From Desmonostoc muscorum FACHB-395 (GTDB lineage Bacteria; Cyanobacteriota; Cyanobacteriia; Cyanobacteriales; Nostocaceae), in the NCBI RefSeq assembly GCF_014698035.1, contig NZ_JACJSF010000040.1, positions 1-64,000 on the forward strand: a DNA stretch of 64,000 nucleotides. Reading direction: 5' to 3'. Shown piece after piece: positions 25,330 through 33,079 of this stretch; the stretch's first letter is position 1; each line of letters opens with the position of its first letter. The position numbers were made by a program, and so were the translations under genes. The notes beneath the pieces were generated by a model, which worked only from the letters and a program-made list of their open reading frames with translations, was not told the DNA's origin and did not search any database.

Positions 25330-27894
25330 ATGCAGCCAATTCGCACATTTAACGTATCCCCTTCACTACCACCGCGACTCGAACCACTGCGGCGGTTAGC
25401 ATATAACTTGCACTGGGATTGGAACGTTGAGAGCAAAGATTTATTTCGTCGCTTAGACTCTGACTTGTGGGAGTCTAGCCATCACAATCCAGTGTTGATG
25501 CTCGGTACTATTTCTCAATCGCGGCTTTTGGAAGTTGTCGAAGATGAAGGCTTTCTAGCGCAAATGGATCGAGCTGACCGTCAGTTAGAAGATTATTTGC
25601 AAGAGCGCACTTGGTATCAAAAACAACGGGAGCAAAAACCAAAAGAATGCTACGCCTATTTTTCGGCGGAATTTGGACTTGTAGATTGTTTACCCGTCTA
25701 TTCTGGGGGCTTGGGAGTTCTGGCGGGGGATCACCTCAAATCTGCTAGTGACTTGGGGCTACCGCTTGTCGGTGTAGGTTTGCTGTATCAGCAAGGCTAC
25801 TTTGCCCAGTATCTGAATGCTGATGGCTGGCAGCAAGAACGCTACTTGCTCAATGATTTTTATAATATGCCCTTGCATCTAGAGCGCAATGCCGATGGTT
25901 CAGAACTACGGATTGCGGTAGATTATCCTGGACGCAAGGTATACGCTAGAGTTTGGCGCGTACAGGTGGGAACAGTTCCCTTGTATCTGCTAGACACCAA
26001 TATTGAACCCAACAACACTTACGACCACGACATTACAGATCAGCTGTACGGTGGCGACATCGATATGCGTATCCACCAGGAAATCATGCTGGGGATCGGT
26101 GGTGTGCAAATGCTCAAAGCTTTGGGGCTGAAAGTCACCGCTTACCACATGAATGAAGGCCACGCCGCCTTCTCTGCCCTAGAACGCATCCGCTTGCTGA
26201 TTCAGGAAGAAGGGCTGAGTTATGCCCAAGCTAAACAGGTGGTGGCTTCCAGTAATATCTTTACTACCCACACGCCAGTACCAGCAGGGATTGACTTATT
26301 CGCTCCCGACAAAATGCTGCACTACTTGGGGTACTATGCAGAGATATTTGGGTTGCCCAAAGAGCAATTTTTAGGACTGGGGCGCGAGAATACAGGTGAT
26401 TTATCTGGGCCTTTCAGTATGGCGGTGCTGGCTTTGAAAATGGCAACATTTTCTAACGGTGTCGCACAACTACACGGGGTAGTGTCGCGGCAAATGTTCC
26501 AGGGCTTGTGGCAGAAAGTACCAGTAGAAGAAGTGCCGATCGCAGCAATTACTAATGGTGTCCATGCTCGCAGTTGTGTGGCGAAATCGACTCAAGAATT
26601 GTACGATCGCTATCTAGGGCCAAATTGGTCATCAGCACCACCAGATAGCCCATTGTGGGACCGGATGGATGCTATACCCGATGAGGAATTGTGGCGCAAT
26701 CACGAACGCTGCCGCTTGGATATGATTTTGTATGTACGGGAGCATTTGGTCAAGCATTTAACCGATCGCGGCGCTTCTGCTTCCGAAATTACCCAAGCCC
26801 AAGAAGTTTTAGATCCTTACGCTTTCACCATCGGCTTTGCCCGTCGCTTTGCCACCTACAAACGCGCCACCCTCTGGATGCGTGATTTGGATCGGATTAA
26901 GCGGCTTTTACTAGCTAACAAAGACCGAAAAGTGCAATTTGTGATTGCTGGTAAGGCACATCCCAAGGATATCCCCGGTAAAGAACTGATCCGCGAGATC
27001 AATCACTTTATCCGCGAACAACATTTAGAAAAACAGGTAGTGTTTGTCCCCAATTACGACATTCACATCTCCCGCTTGATGGTTGCGGGTTGCGATATCT
27101 GGTTAAATACACCGCGTCGTCCACGGGAAGCCTCTGGTACCAGTGGCATGAAAGCCGCAATGAATGGCTTGCCGAATTTAAGTGTACTAGATGGCTGGTG
27201 GGATGAAGCTGATTACGTCCGCACAGGTTGGGCGATTGGGCACGGCGAGAATTACGACGATCCTAACTATCAAGATGAAGTAGAAGCAAATGCTCTCTAC
27301 GAATTGTTAGAGAAGGAAGTTGTACCGCTATTTTATGAACACCGGGATACTGATGGCTTGCCTCGTCCGTGGGTTGCCAAAATGAAGGATGCAATTCGGT
27401 TGAATTGTCCGTTCTTCAATACAGCACGGATGGTAGGAGAATATGCACAAAGAGCTTATTTCCCGGCTAGCGATCGCTATCATACCCTGACTGTTGATAA
27501 CTATGCCCCAGCGAAAGAACTAGCTGCTTGGAAAGAAAAACTGGGCGAACACTGGTTTAACATCAGAATCAAGGATGTTGACGTATCGGCAGCTTCAGAC
27601 ATTGAAGTTAACCAAACCGTTGCTGTCAAAGCCAAAGTTGACTTAGCAACCTTGACCAATGATGATGTGCAGGTGGAGTTATATCAAGGTGCGATCGATG
27701 CCAATGGTGAGATTGTCAACGCTGTAACAGTGGTGATGGATTACCAAGGTGAAGATTCACAGCAATTGAGCATTTACACGGGTAATATTACTTATACCGC
27801 TTCTGGTTTACAGGGCTTGTCTTTGCGTGTATTGCCGAAAAATCCAAATCTGGCTAATGCTTATGAACCAAGGTTGATTGCTTGGGCAGAGTAA
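25330..27894 (+). CDS. glgP: Glycogen/alpha-glucan phosphorylase
   Basis: This 854-aa GT35 enzyme releases glucose-1-phosphate from glycogen with pyridoxal phosphate. It is the bacterial form with the N-terminal DUF3417 module (FNVSPSLPPRLEPLRRLAYN...W). Visible motifs include AYFSAEFGL, GGLGVLAGDHLKSASDLG, TAYHMNEGHAAF, ITNGVHARS, FARRFATYKR and the PLP site EASGTSGMKAAMNG around residue 600-612 with the Schiff-base Lys. The ATG at 25330 is used; a TTG at 25312 only adds six residues. In cyanobacteria it mobilises glycogen in darkness or stress. A debranching-type enzyme is encoded 30 kb downstream. A clear terminator follows. Confidence 0.95.
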   Translation: MQPIRTFNVSPSLPPRLEPLRRLAYNLHWDWNVESKDLFRRLDSDLWESSHHNPVLMLGTISQSRLLEVVEDEGFLAQMDRADRQLEDYLQERTWYQKQREQKPKECYAYFSAEFGLVDCLPVYSGGLGVLAGDHLKSASDLGLPLVGVGLLYQQGYFAQYLNADGWQQERYLLNDFYNMPLHLERNADGSELRIAVDYPGRKVYARVWRVQVGTVPLYLLDTNIEPNNTYDHDITDQLYGGDIDMRIHQEIMLGIGGVQMLKALGLKVTAYHMNEGHAAFSALERIRLLIQEEGLSYAQAKQVVASSNIFTTHTPVPAGIDLFAPDKMLHYLGYYAEIFGLPKEQFLGLGRENTGDLSGPFSMAVLALKMATFSNGVAQLHGVVSRQMFQGLWQKVPVEEVPIAAITNGVHARSCVAKSTQELYDRYLGPNWSSAPPDSPLWDRMDAIPDEELWRNHERCRLDMILYVREHLVKHLTDRGASASEITQAQEVLDPYAFTIGFARRFATYKRATLWMRDLDRIKRLLLANKDRKVQFVIAGKAHPKDIPGKELIREINHFIREQHLEKQVVFVPNYDIHISRLMVAGCDIWLNTPRRPREASGTSGMKAAMNGLPNLSVLDGWWDEADYVRTGWAIGHGENYDDPNYQDEVEANALYELLEKEVVPLFYEHRDTDGLPRPWVAKMKDAIRLNCPFFNTARMVGEYAQRAYFPASDRYHTLTVDNYAPAKELAAWKEKLGEHWFNIRIKDVDVSAASDIEVNQTVAVKAKVDLATLTNDDVQVELYQGAIDANGEIVNAVTVVMDYQGEDSQQLSIYTGNITYTASGLQGLSLRVLPKNPNLANAYEPRLIAWAE

Positions 27895-27929
27895 GAGTGC
27901 TGAGTAGTTATTAAATACTCAAGAATAGG

Positions 27930-27962
27930 CGTTGCTAATTTAAGTTAGCAACGTCTTTTATA
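27930..27962 (+). terminator. Rho-independent terminator of glgP
   Basis: CGTTGCTAA (27930-27938) pairs with TTAGCAACG (27945-27953), 6-nt loop, followed by TCTTTTATATT. It also abuts the stop of the convergent DUF29 gene. Confidence 0.85.
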
Positions 27963-28430
27963 TTACAAGCTTTCAGGTAAGTAATTAATATCTAGTAGCT
28001 GTTCTAAGGTATAGGTAGAATATTGAGGTAAGTTATCGAGTTTGCCTTCAGTTTTATCAATTACATATCCTAAAGCATCATTATAAATTGATGCTAATTC
28101 TTTTTCTAAAAATTGATATAAATTCGTTGTTAACTGACGTTTTAATTGATTCCTAAAACCTCTAATTTCTGCTTTCCAATGTCCAGAATTATATTGAAAT
28201 TCCTCTGTCCAGTATTGCAGTAGCAAAAGATGTCTAATAATTTGTTCTAATAAACTAGCAACCTTGGCTTTGTCTCTACGACCCAAATTTTCTAACTCCT
28301 CAATTAAATTTTCTAAATCTAATTCTTCTAAATGGTTAGCTTTCAAGAGTTTGATTGTTTCCTCTAGCCAGAGATACTCGTCAATTTCATAAAGTTGTTT
28401 CAAACTCAAATTAGAACTAACTCCTTGCAT
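27963..28430 (-). CDS. DUF29 family protein
   Basis: This 155-aa, fully helical protein belongs to DUF29, a family expanded in cyanobacteria and of unknown function. Typical features are LYEIDEYLWLEETIKLLKAN at the start, the acidic DLENLIEELENLGRRDK helix, LLEQIIRHLLLLQYW and a basic helix RGFRNQLKRQL. The ATG at 28430 has an ideal AAGGAG six nucleotides upstream. DUF29 genes often sit near mobile or toxin-antitoxin loci, but no such partner is adjacent here. Confidence 0.85.
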   Translation of the reverse strand: MQGVSSNLSLKQLYEIDEYLWLEETIKLLKANHLEELDLENLIEELENLGRRDKAKVASLLEQIIRHLLLLQYWTEEFQYNSGHWKAEIRGFRNQLKRQLTTNLYQFLEKELASIYNDALGYVIDKTEGKLDNLPQYSTYTLEQLLDINYLPESL

Positions 28431-28608
28431 AAAAACTCCTTGAGTTAAATCTTACTAGATTGCAAAGATATGAAACCTGATTTTAGCTAAATGACTCGTC
28501 AACTGTAGCAGTCTCAATGCTAAAACCTGTTCCTTTCCTTATAACATGGTCATGGAAGAATGAGACGAGATTTTTCCTTGTTGCCCATCCTAATAAACAA
28601 GGCTAATT

Positions 28609-29355
28609 TTAAACTAATATTCTTTGAGGGATGATAATGTAGCCAGTAGTGCGATCGCCTAATACTAAGTTGCGTTGTTCTCCCCAATACCACCAGTATG
28701 CGGCAACATAGGCGCAAATTAAGCTATCTAGTTTATCTTCGGTTGCTTTGAGGGTTGCGCCTGTGGTGGGAATTTCTAGAGGAAACGAACCGCAGAGGCG
28801 CAGAGAGCGCAGAGGTGGAGAAAGGGAGGGGAGGATATCGAGAAGATAATTTTGGAGTTTGATTAGTTCTAAGCGGCGCTCAGTGAGTCTTCCTTTTTTG
28901 TATTTGAGGATGCGTTCTAAGTTGAATAGGTTAACGATTGCTGGGTGGGGGAAGACTTCTATTTGATATCTGCTAAGTTTTTGCGGTTCAATGGTGGGTG
29001 CGTGGGCAAAACCACGTGATTCTAATTCTAAACCAAAGTTAATGGTGCGATCTGCGAAGGGTAGGTTTTGATTAGCTGGGTAGCAGCCTGCATGATATTT
29101 GCCAAAGTACTTGTGGCTGAGTTTGTCGGGGAGGCGGCTTCCGGTGGCGTTGGGTATGAGGGTAGGTGCATCTACGGCGATGATGGCTGGTTCGTCTGGT
29201 TGGACGCTGCGATCGATCCAGGTGAAGATGTCTGCAATGGCTTCTTTGCGGTCTAAATCGAGTAATTGCAGTTGTTCATCTATCCATTCTAAACAGCATA
29301 GTCCACTTGGTTGCGATCGCCAGCCTAAATCAATGCCAATAAATTTCATTGTCAT
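28609..29355 (-). CDS. DUF429 family protein
   Basis: This is a 248-aa protein of the DUF429 family, whose fold is related to RNase H/ribonuclease-like actins. It begins FIGIDLGWRSQPSGLCCLEW, a nucleotide- or metal-binding strand with conserved Asp. AIIAVDAPTLIPN and DSLICAYVAAYWWYWG are further family motifs. The biochemical role is not known. It may start at ATG 29355 or at ATG 29349. A short internal stretch, RSLRLCGSF, is encoded by repeat-like DNA (GCAGAGGCGCAGAGAGCGCAG). No operon partner is evident. Confidence 0.8.
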   Translation of the reverse strand: MTMKFIGIDLGWRSQPSGLCCLEWIDEQLQLLDLDRKEAIADIFTWIDRSVQPDEPAIIAVDAPTLIPNATGSRLPDKLSHKYFGKYHAGCYPANQNLPFADRTINFGLELESRGFAHAPTIEPQKLSRYQIEVFPHPAIVNLFNLERILKYKKGRLTERRLELIKLQNYLLDILPSLSPPLRSLRLCGSFPLEIPTTGATLKATEDKLDSLICAYVAAYWWYWGEQRNLVLGDRTTGYIIIPQRILV

Positions 29356-29500
29356 AACATGAATTTGCGATTATTTTCGCATTTTCAGGCTACCATTTAC
29401 CTAAATTTACTTGCTAAAAATTGTGAGAAATAATCTTATAATCTGAAATAGCTTGTCTTAATTTATTTTATCTGGCAATAAATTAATCAAGATTATTCCA

Positions 29501-30766
29501 ATGAAAATATTATTTTTACATCCCAATTTTCCCTCACAATTTCGCAACCTAGCGACAGTTTTAGGTAAAGATCCTAATTGCAAAGTCGTCTTTGGAACAA
29601 ATCGTCGTGAAGGGGAAATACCTGGCGTTTTTAAAGCTATTTACACTCCTTCTCGGGAAGCTGCTTCCCAAACTCACCATTACGTTCGCAACCTAGAAAA
29701 TGCTGTTCTCACCGCGCAGGCTGTCTATCGCGTGTCCGAAAAATTAAAAGCTGAGGGTTTCTTTCCAGATATAGTTTATGGTCATTCTGGTTGGGGCCCG
29801 ACTTTATTTATGAAAGATGTTTTTCCCAAAGCAGAATTATTGTGTTATTTCGAGTGGTTTTATCACGCTCACGGTTCGGATGCAGATTTTGATCGCAATG
29901 AACCATTGAATGCTGATGATGAATGCCGTATCCGCGTGAAAAATGCACCGATTTTGACTGATTTATATAGCTGCGATCGCGGTCTTTCTCCCACTAATTG
30001 GCAGCGTCACCAGTTTCCCAAAGAATATCATAGCAAAATCACTGTACTTCATGATGGTATTGATACCAATTATTTTGTCCCCAAGCCAGACGTAAAGTTA
30101 ATTTTACCAAGAATAAATCTTGACCTTTCCCATGTCGAAGAGTTGGTAACTTATGTGGGACGGGGAATGGAACCTTATAGAGGATTTCCACAGTTTATGG
30201 AAACGGTGGCACTAATTCAACAGCGAAGACCTAACTGTCATGTAGTAGTTGTGGGAGAAGATAGGGTGGCTTATGGGAAGAATCTCCCCGATGGTCAAAC
30301 TTATAAACAGTTAATGCTAGAAAAATTAAAATCATCTTTAGATTTATCGAGGCTGCACTTTACAGATAGACTACCTTACAATGAGTATCTTCAGGTTTTA
30401 CAAGCTTCTTCTGCTCATATTTATTTAACCCGTCCTTTTGTTTTATCCTGGTCAATGTTAGAAGTAATGGCAGCAGGATGTTTACTAATAGCTTCTAAGA
30501 CTCCGCCAGTATTGGAGGTCATCCACGATGGGGTGAATGGATTGTTGGTAGATTTCTTTTCTCCCCAGGATATTGCTAATCGGGTTGAAGAGGCGCTGAA
30601 TCATCCTCAAGAGATGAAAAAAATTCGTGCCAATGCGCGAGAGACAATTTTAAAGCGTTATGATTTAGCCAAACTGTTACCACAGCATTTGCAATGGATG
30701 TTTGCTGGTAAAAATTCTGAGAGTTTAAAAAAGCGCTCAGTTTCTAAGGGATTTGGAAGAAATTAG
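29501..30766 (+). CDS. Glycosyltransferase family 4 protein
   Basis: This 421-aa GT-B glycosyltransferase (GT4-like) should transfer a sugar from a nucleotide donor in polysaccharide or glycolipid synthesis. The N-domain starts ILFLHPNFPSQFRNLA. The C-domain has LVTYVGRGMEPYRGFPQFME and the acidic donor-site motif near RPFVLSWSMLEVMAAGCL with the E-x7-E spacing replaced by E..A..G, followed by VNGLLVDFFSPQ. The length and order fit cytoplasmic enzymes acting at the inner membrane. It lies alone upstream of an ABC ATPase gene; a shared pathway is possible but not shown. Confidence 0.85.
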   Translation: MKILFLHPNFPSQFRNLATVLGKDPNCKVVFGTNRREGEIPGVFKAIYTPSREAASQTHHYVRNLENAVLTAQAVYRVSEKLKAEGFFPDIVYGHSGWGPTLFMKDVFPKAELLCYFEWFYHAHGSDADFDRNEPLNADDECRIRVKNAPILTDLYSCDRGLSPTNWQRHQFPKEYHSKITVLHDGIDTNYFVPKPDVKLILPRINLDLSHVEELVTYVGRGMEPYRGFPQFMETVALIQQRRPNCHVVVVGEDRVAYGKNLPDGQTYKQLMLEKLKSSLDLSRLHFTDRLPYNEYLQVLQASSAHIYLTRPFVLSWSMLEVMAAGCLLIASKTPPVLEVIHDGVNGLLVDFFSPQDIANRVEEALNHPQEMKKIRANARETILKRYDLAKLLPQHLQWMFAGKNSESLKKRSVSKGFGRN

Positions 30767-30946
30767 ATGAATATTTGGGGTTAAATTCCTCAAAGTTTAA
30801 TTGGGGTAAACTAAATTGTTTTGAAAGGATATTTACTATTGTAGCGATCGCTAATTCCTTCCCGACAATTTACCTTGTGAGGATGGTTACTATAGTTACA
30901 ACTGGGAAAAAAGTAACTTACCAGCCCAAGATTACCTATAATCTTT

Positions 30947-31711
30947 ATGACAAACACTATTTCAATTAACGATTCCCTGGTTCCTAATCCTCTACCGAAA
31001 CCAGCAATCATTCGACTAGAAAACATTTTCAAGATTTATGGTAGTGGCGAAACAGAGGTACGAGCGCTGAATGATGTCAACCTAATTGTGGAACAGGGCG
31101 AATATTGTGCAATCATGGGCCCTTCCGGTTCTGGTAAATCCACAGCCATGAATATTATCGGTTGTTTAGACCGTCCGACAACCGGACATTATTACTTAGA
31201 TAATCTTGATGTAGCCCAAATGGACGATCGCTCATTGGCGCACATCCGTAATAAAAAACTGGGGTTTGTGTTTCAACAATTCCACCTATTGCCCCAACTA
31301 ACAGCATTAGAAAATGTGATACTGCCAATGCTGTATGCTGGTGTGAATCCAAAAGAAAGAAGCGATCGCGCCACAATTGCATTGACGCGAGTCGGTTTAG
31401 CAAATCGCCTCAACAACAAACCAACTCAACTATCTGGGGGGCAACAACAAAGAGTAGCGATCGCACGAGCCATTGTCAATCGTCCTGTAGTACTCCTAGC
31501 CGATGAACCCACAGGCGCACTTGATTCGCGCACAACCCAAGAAGTCTTGGATATCTTTAGCGAACTCAATGCCAGTGGAATCACCGTTGTCATGGTGACA
31601 CATGAGCCAGAAGTTGCCCGTCAAACCCAGCGCATCGTTTGGTTCCGCGATGGTCAAGTGGTACACTCTAACCTCACCCCAAGCGACTTGAGTCAGTTGG
31701 CTGTCTCATAA
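30947..31711 (+). CDS. ABC transporter ATP-binding protein (MacB/LolD/DevA type)
   Basis: This 254-aa ATPase has Walker A GPSGSGKST, LSGGQQQR and LLADEPTGALDS, plus the LolD/MacB loop FVFQQFHLLPQLTALENV. In heterocystous cyanobacteria the closest functional relatives are DevA proteins, which power DevBC for glycolipid and other export across the envelope. No DevB (membrane fusion) or DevC (permease) gene is adjacent, so it is an orphan ATPase whose partners must lie elsewhere. The N-terminal ~20 residues precede the ATPase fold and are poorly conserved. Confidence 0.88.
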   Translation: MTNTISINDSLVPNPLPKPAIIRLENIFKIYGSGETEVRALNDVNLIVEQGEYCAIMGPSGSGKSTAMNIIGCLDRPTTGHYYLDNLDVAQMDDRSLAHIRNKKLGFVFQQFHLLPQLTALENVILPMLYAGVNPKERSDRATIALTRVGLANRLNNKPTQLSGGQQQRVAIARAIVNRPVVLLADEPTGALDSRTTQEVLDIFSELNASGITVVMVTHEPEVARQTQRIVWFRDGQVVHSNLTPSDLSQLAVS

Positions 31712-31717
31712 GTTATT

Positions 31718-31800
31718 AAAGTCCGCTTTCCTTCTCTAAGAGAGGTTGTCCAACGAAACGCTACTCGTAGCTTGGCACAGCGTAGGAGGAAGCGGACTTT
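31718..31800. repeat. Hairpin with AAAGTCCGCTT...AAGCGGACTTT arms
   Basis: AAAGTCCGCTTTCCT (31718-31732) and AGGAAGCGGACTTT (31787-31800) are inverted around ~54 nt that includes the repeat-like GCTACTCGTAGC. It lies between the convergent ATPase and HCP genes and may act as a terminator or be a small mobile repeat. Confidence 0.55.
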
Positions 31801-31836
31801 GTTAGTGTAGCCGAGACTTCTAGCTGCAAGTCCCGA

Positions 31837-32367
31837 TTACAAACTCGACGTTTTTCCAGTTTCTGCTTGCGTTGCGATCGGCTTAACATCGGTGTAACCC
31901 ACTTCACCAGCTATTGTCCGAAACACCGAAATTTGCTCGTCAAAATCTAGTTTTTCAATCTGGGAAACCAGATCGTTAATTGCCTTACTTGGCTCGTAGC
32001 TACCTGGTAAGTCAACTACTTGATTCCCCATAGCTACCGCCCAAGCATACCAAACTAACAGCTGGTTGTTTTCTTTTATCGCCCCATAAGCACGGGAATA
32101 TTCTGTATCTTTGCGGTTAACAATATCCCGCATAATATCTAGTTGTTGCTCATCTGATAATTCAAAAAAGTCTCCTAGCAGAAGAGGTGATAATTCTGGT
32201 TCAGCAGCAGCAGGAACAGCTGGCGTAATAGAATCACCCATTTTTTTATAAACCAAATAGAACCAAGCTAATTTAGCATCGGTATCTAAATTGTTAAACG
32301 CATCAACCAATTTTTGAGTTTCATTGCTCTGAGCTTGAGAAATAGTTTTATCGTAACTTGCAGTCAT
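31837..32367 (-). CDS. Helical carotenoid protein (HCP; OCP N-terminal-domain homolog)
   Basis: This 176-aa all-helical protein matches only the N-terminal domain of OCP. Residues lining the carotenoid tunnel are kept: Tyr in FYLVYKKMG (Tyr44 of OCP), Trp in LLVWYAWAV (Trp110) and Arg in VFRTIAGEVGY (Arg155). HCPs bind a keto-carotenoid and quench singlet oxygen, and some quench phycobilisomes; HCP4-type members are usually found near a CTDH gene, and here a CTDH lies 2.6 kb away. The C-terminal 15 residues are a loose polar tail. It should be soluble and bound near thylakoids or phycobilisomes. The HCP class cannot be fixed without a tree. Confidence 0.88.
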   Translation of the reverse strand: MTASYDKTISQAQSNETQKLVDAFNNLDTDAKLAWFYLVYKKMGDSITPAVPAAAEPELSPLLLGDFFELSDEQQLDIMRDIVNRKDTEYSRAYGAIKENNQLLVWYAWAVAMGNQVVDLPGSYEPSKAINDLVSQIEKLDFDEQISVFRTIAGEVGYTDVKPIATQAETGKTSSL

Positions 32368-32589
32368 AATTTTATTTCCAAAGAAATTTTACACGCTAAA
32401 CTAAGGCTTACCAAAGTTTGAGCATCAGCTTCTACTATCGAGAGAAAGATTTATGTTAATTGCAAATTTCAGCTTTAATCTATCTTTTAATAGACGTAAA
32501 GTCTCTCCCCAGGGAGCATGAAAATAGCTAATTACCTTGTTATGCTTTTTCAAGTAAGCAATAAAAAATTTAACTTAAGGATTTTAACT

Positions 32590-32964
32590 ATGCCTGATGA
32601 AATAAAGCCCAATGTTAATGAAGCTCCCACCCATGATGCTCAATTAGCTGCCGAAAACATCGCTAGTGGTGAAGAAAAAGCGCCAAAAGTTGATTTTGAT
32701 GCTGACTATGCAGCTGCACAACAATTTAGCGTGAGTGAAGTTGATCGCACTGGTGAAGGTGCAGCAGCAGCCGAAGCAGCCACAGCACCTAAATATCAAA
32801 CCTCTAAGCCACAAGAAACAAAAATTGAAGCGCAGTCAACTGGTAATCCCGATGATTATGCAGAGTTAGCAAAGGAAGTTGGGAATTCTAGAACTGAAGG
32901 TGTGACTAATGTCAGTGATGAACTAGTACAAAAAGCTTTGGAAAAGGGTCAACCGAAAAAGTAA
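32590..32964 (+). CDS. Hypothetical acidic, probably disordered protein
   Basis: This 124-aa protein has no known domain. It is rich in Glu, Asp, Ala, Lys, Thr and Ser, with low-complexity segments such as EGAAAAEAATAPKYQ, and no Cys or Trp, so it is probably unfolded in isolation. The likely start is ATG 32590, preceded by AAGG; an upstream ATG at 32518 would add 24 hydrophobic residues unlike the rest. Divergent from HCP with a ~220-bp shared promoter region. Small acidic proteins of this kind are often stress-induced in cyanobacteria, which is inference only. Confidence 0.65.
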   Translation: MPDEIKPNVNEAPTHDAQLAAENIASGEEKAPKVDFDADYAAAQQFSVSEVDRTGEGAAAAEAATAPKYQTSKPQETKIEAQSTGNPDDYAELAKEVGNSRTEGVTNVSDELVQKALEKGQPKK

Positions 32965-33003
32965 TTTTTGCTAATCCAATATTTAGACATCTGGTGAAAA
33001 AAT

Positions 33004-33032
33004 GTAGAGACGTAGCATAGCTATGTCTCTAC
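33004..33032. terminator. Bidirectional hairpin between convergent genes
   Basis: GTAGAGAC (33004-33011) and GTCTCTAC (33025-33032) pair, with inner CATAG/CTATG pairing. It separates the disordered-protein gene from the convergent QueG-HAD gene. The GTAGAGAC unit recurs at 34854. Confidence 0.55.
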
Positions 33033-33079
33033 AATGGTTATGGATAACGCATATTTAATTTATGGAGATATTTATATAA

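Noticed and set aside
25206..25436. Minus-strand ORF over the glgP start
   Set aside because: Shadow of glgP; its composition follows the opposite strand.
30775..30969. 64-aa forward ORF before the DevA-type ATPase
   Set aside because: Low-complexity AT-rich sequence overlapping the start of the real gene.
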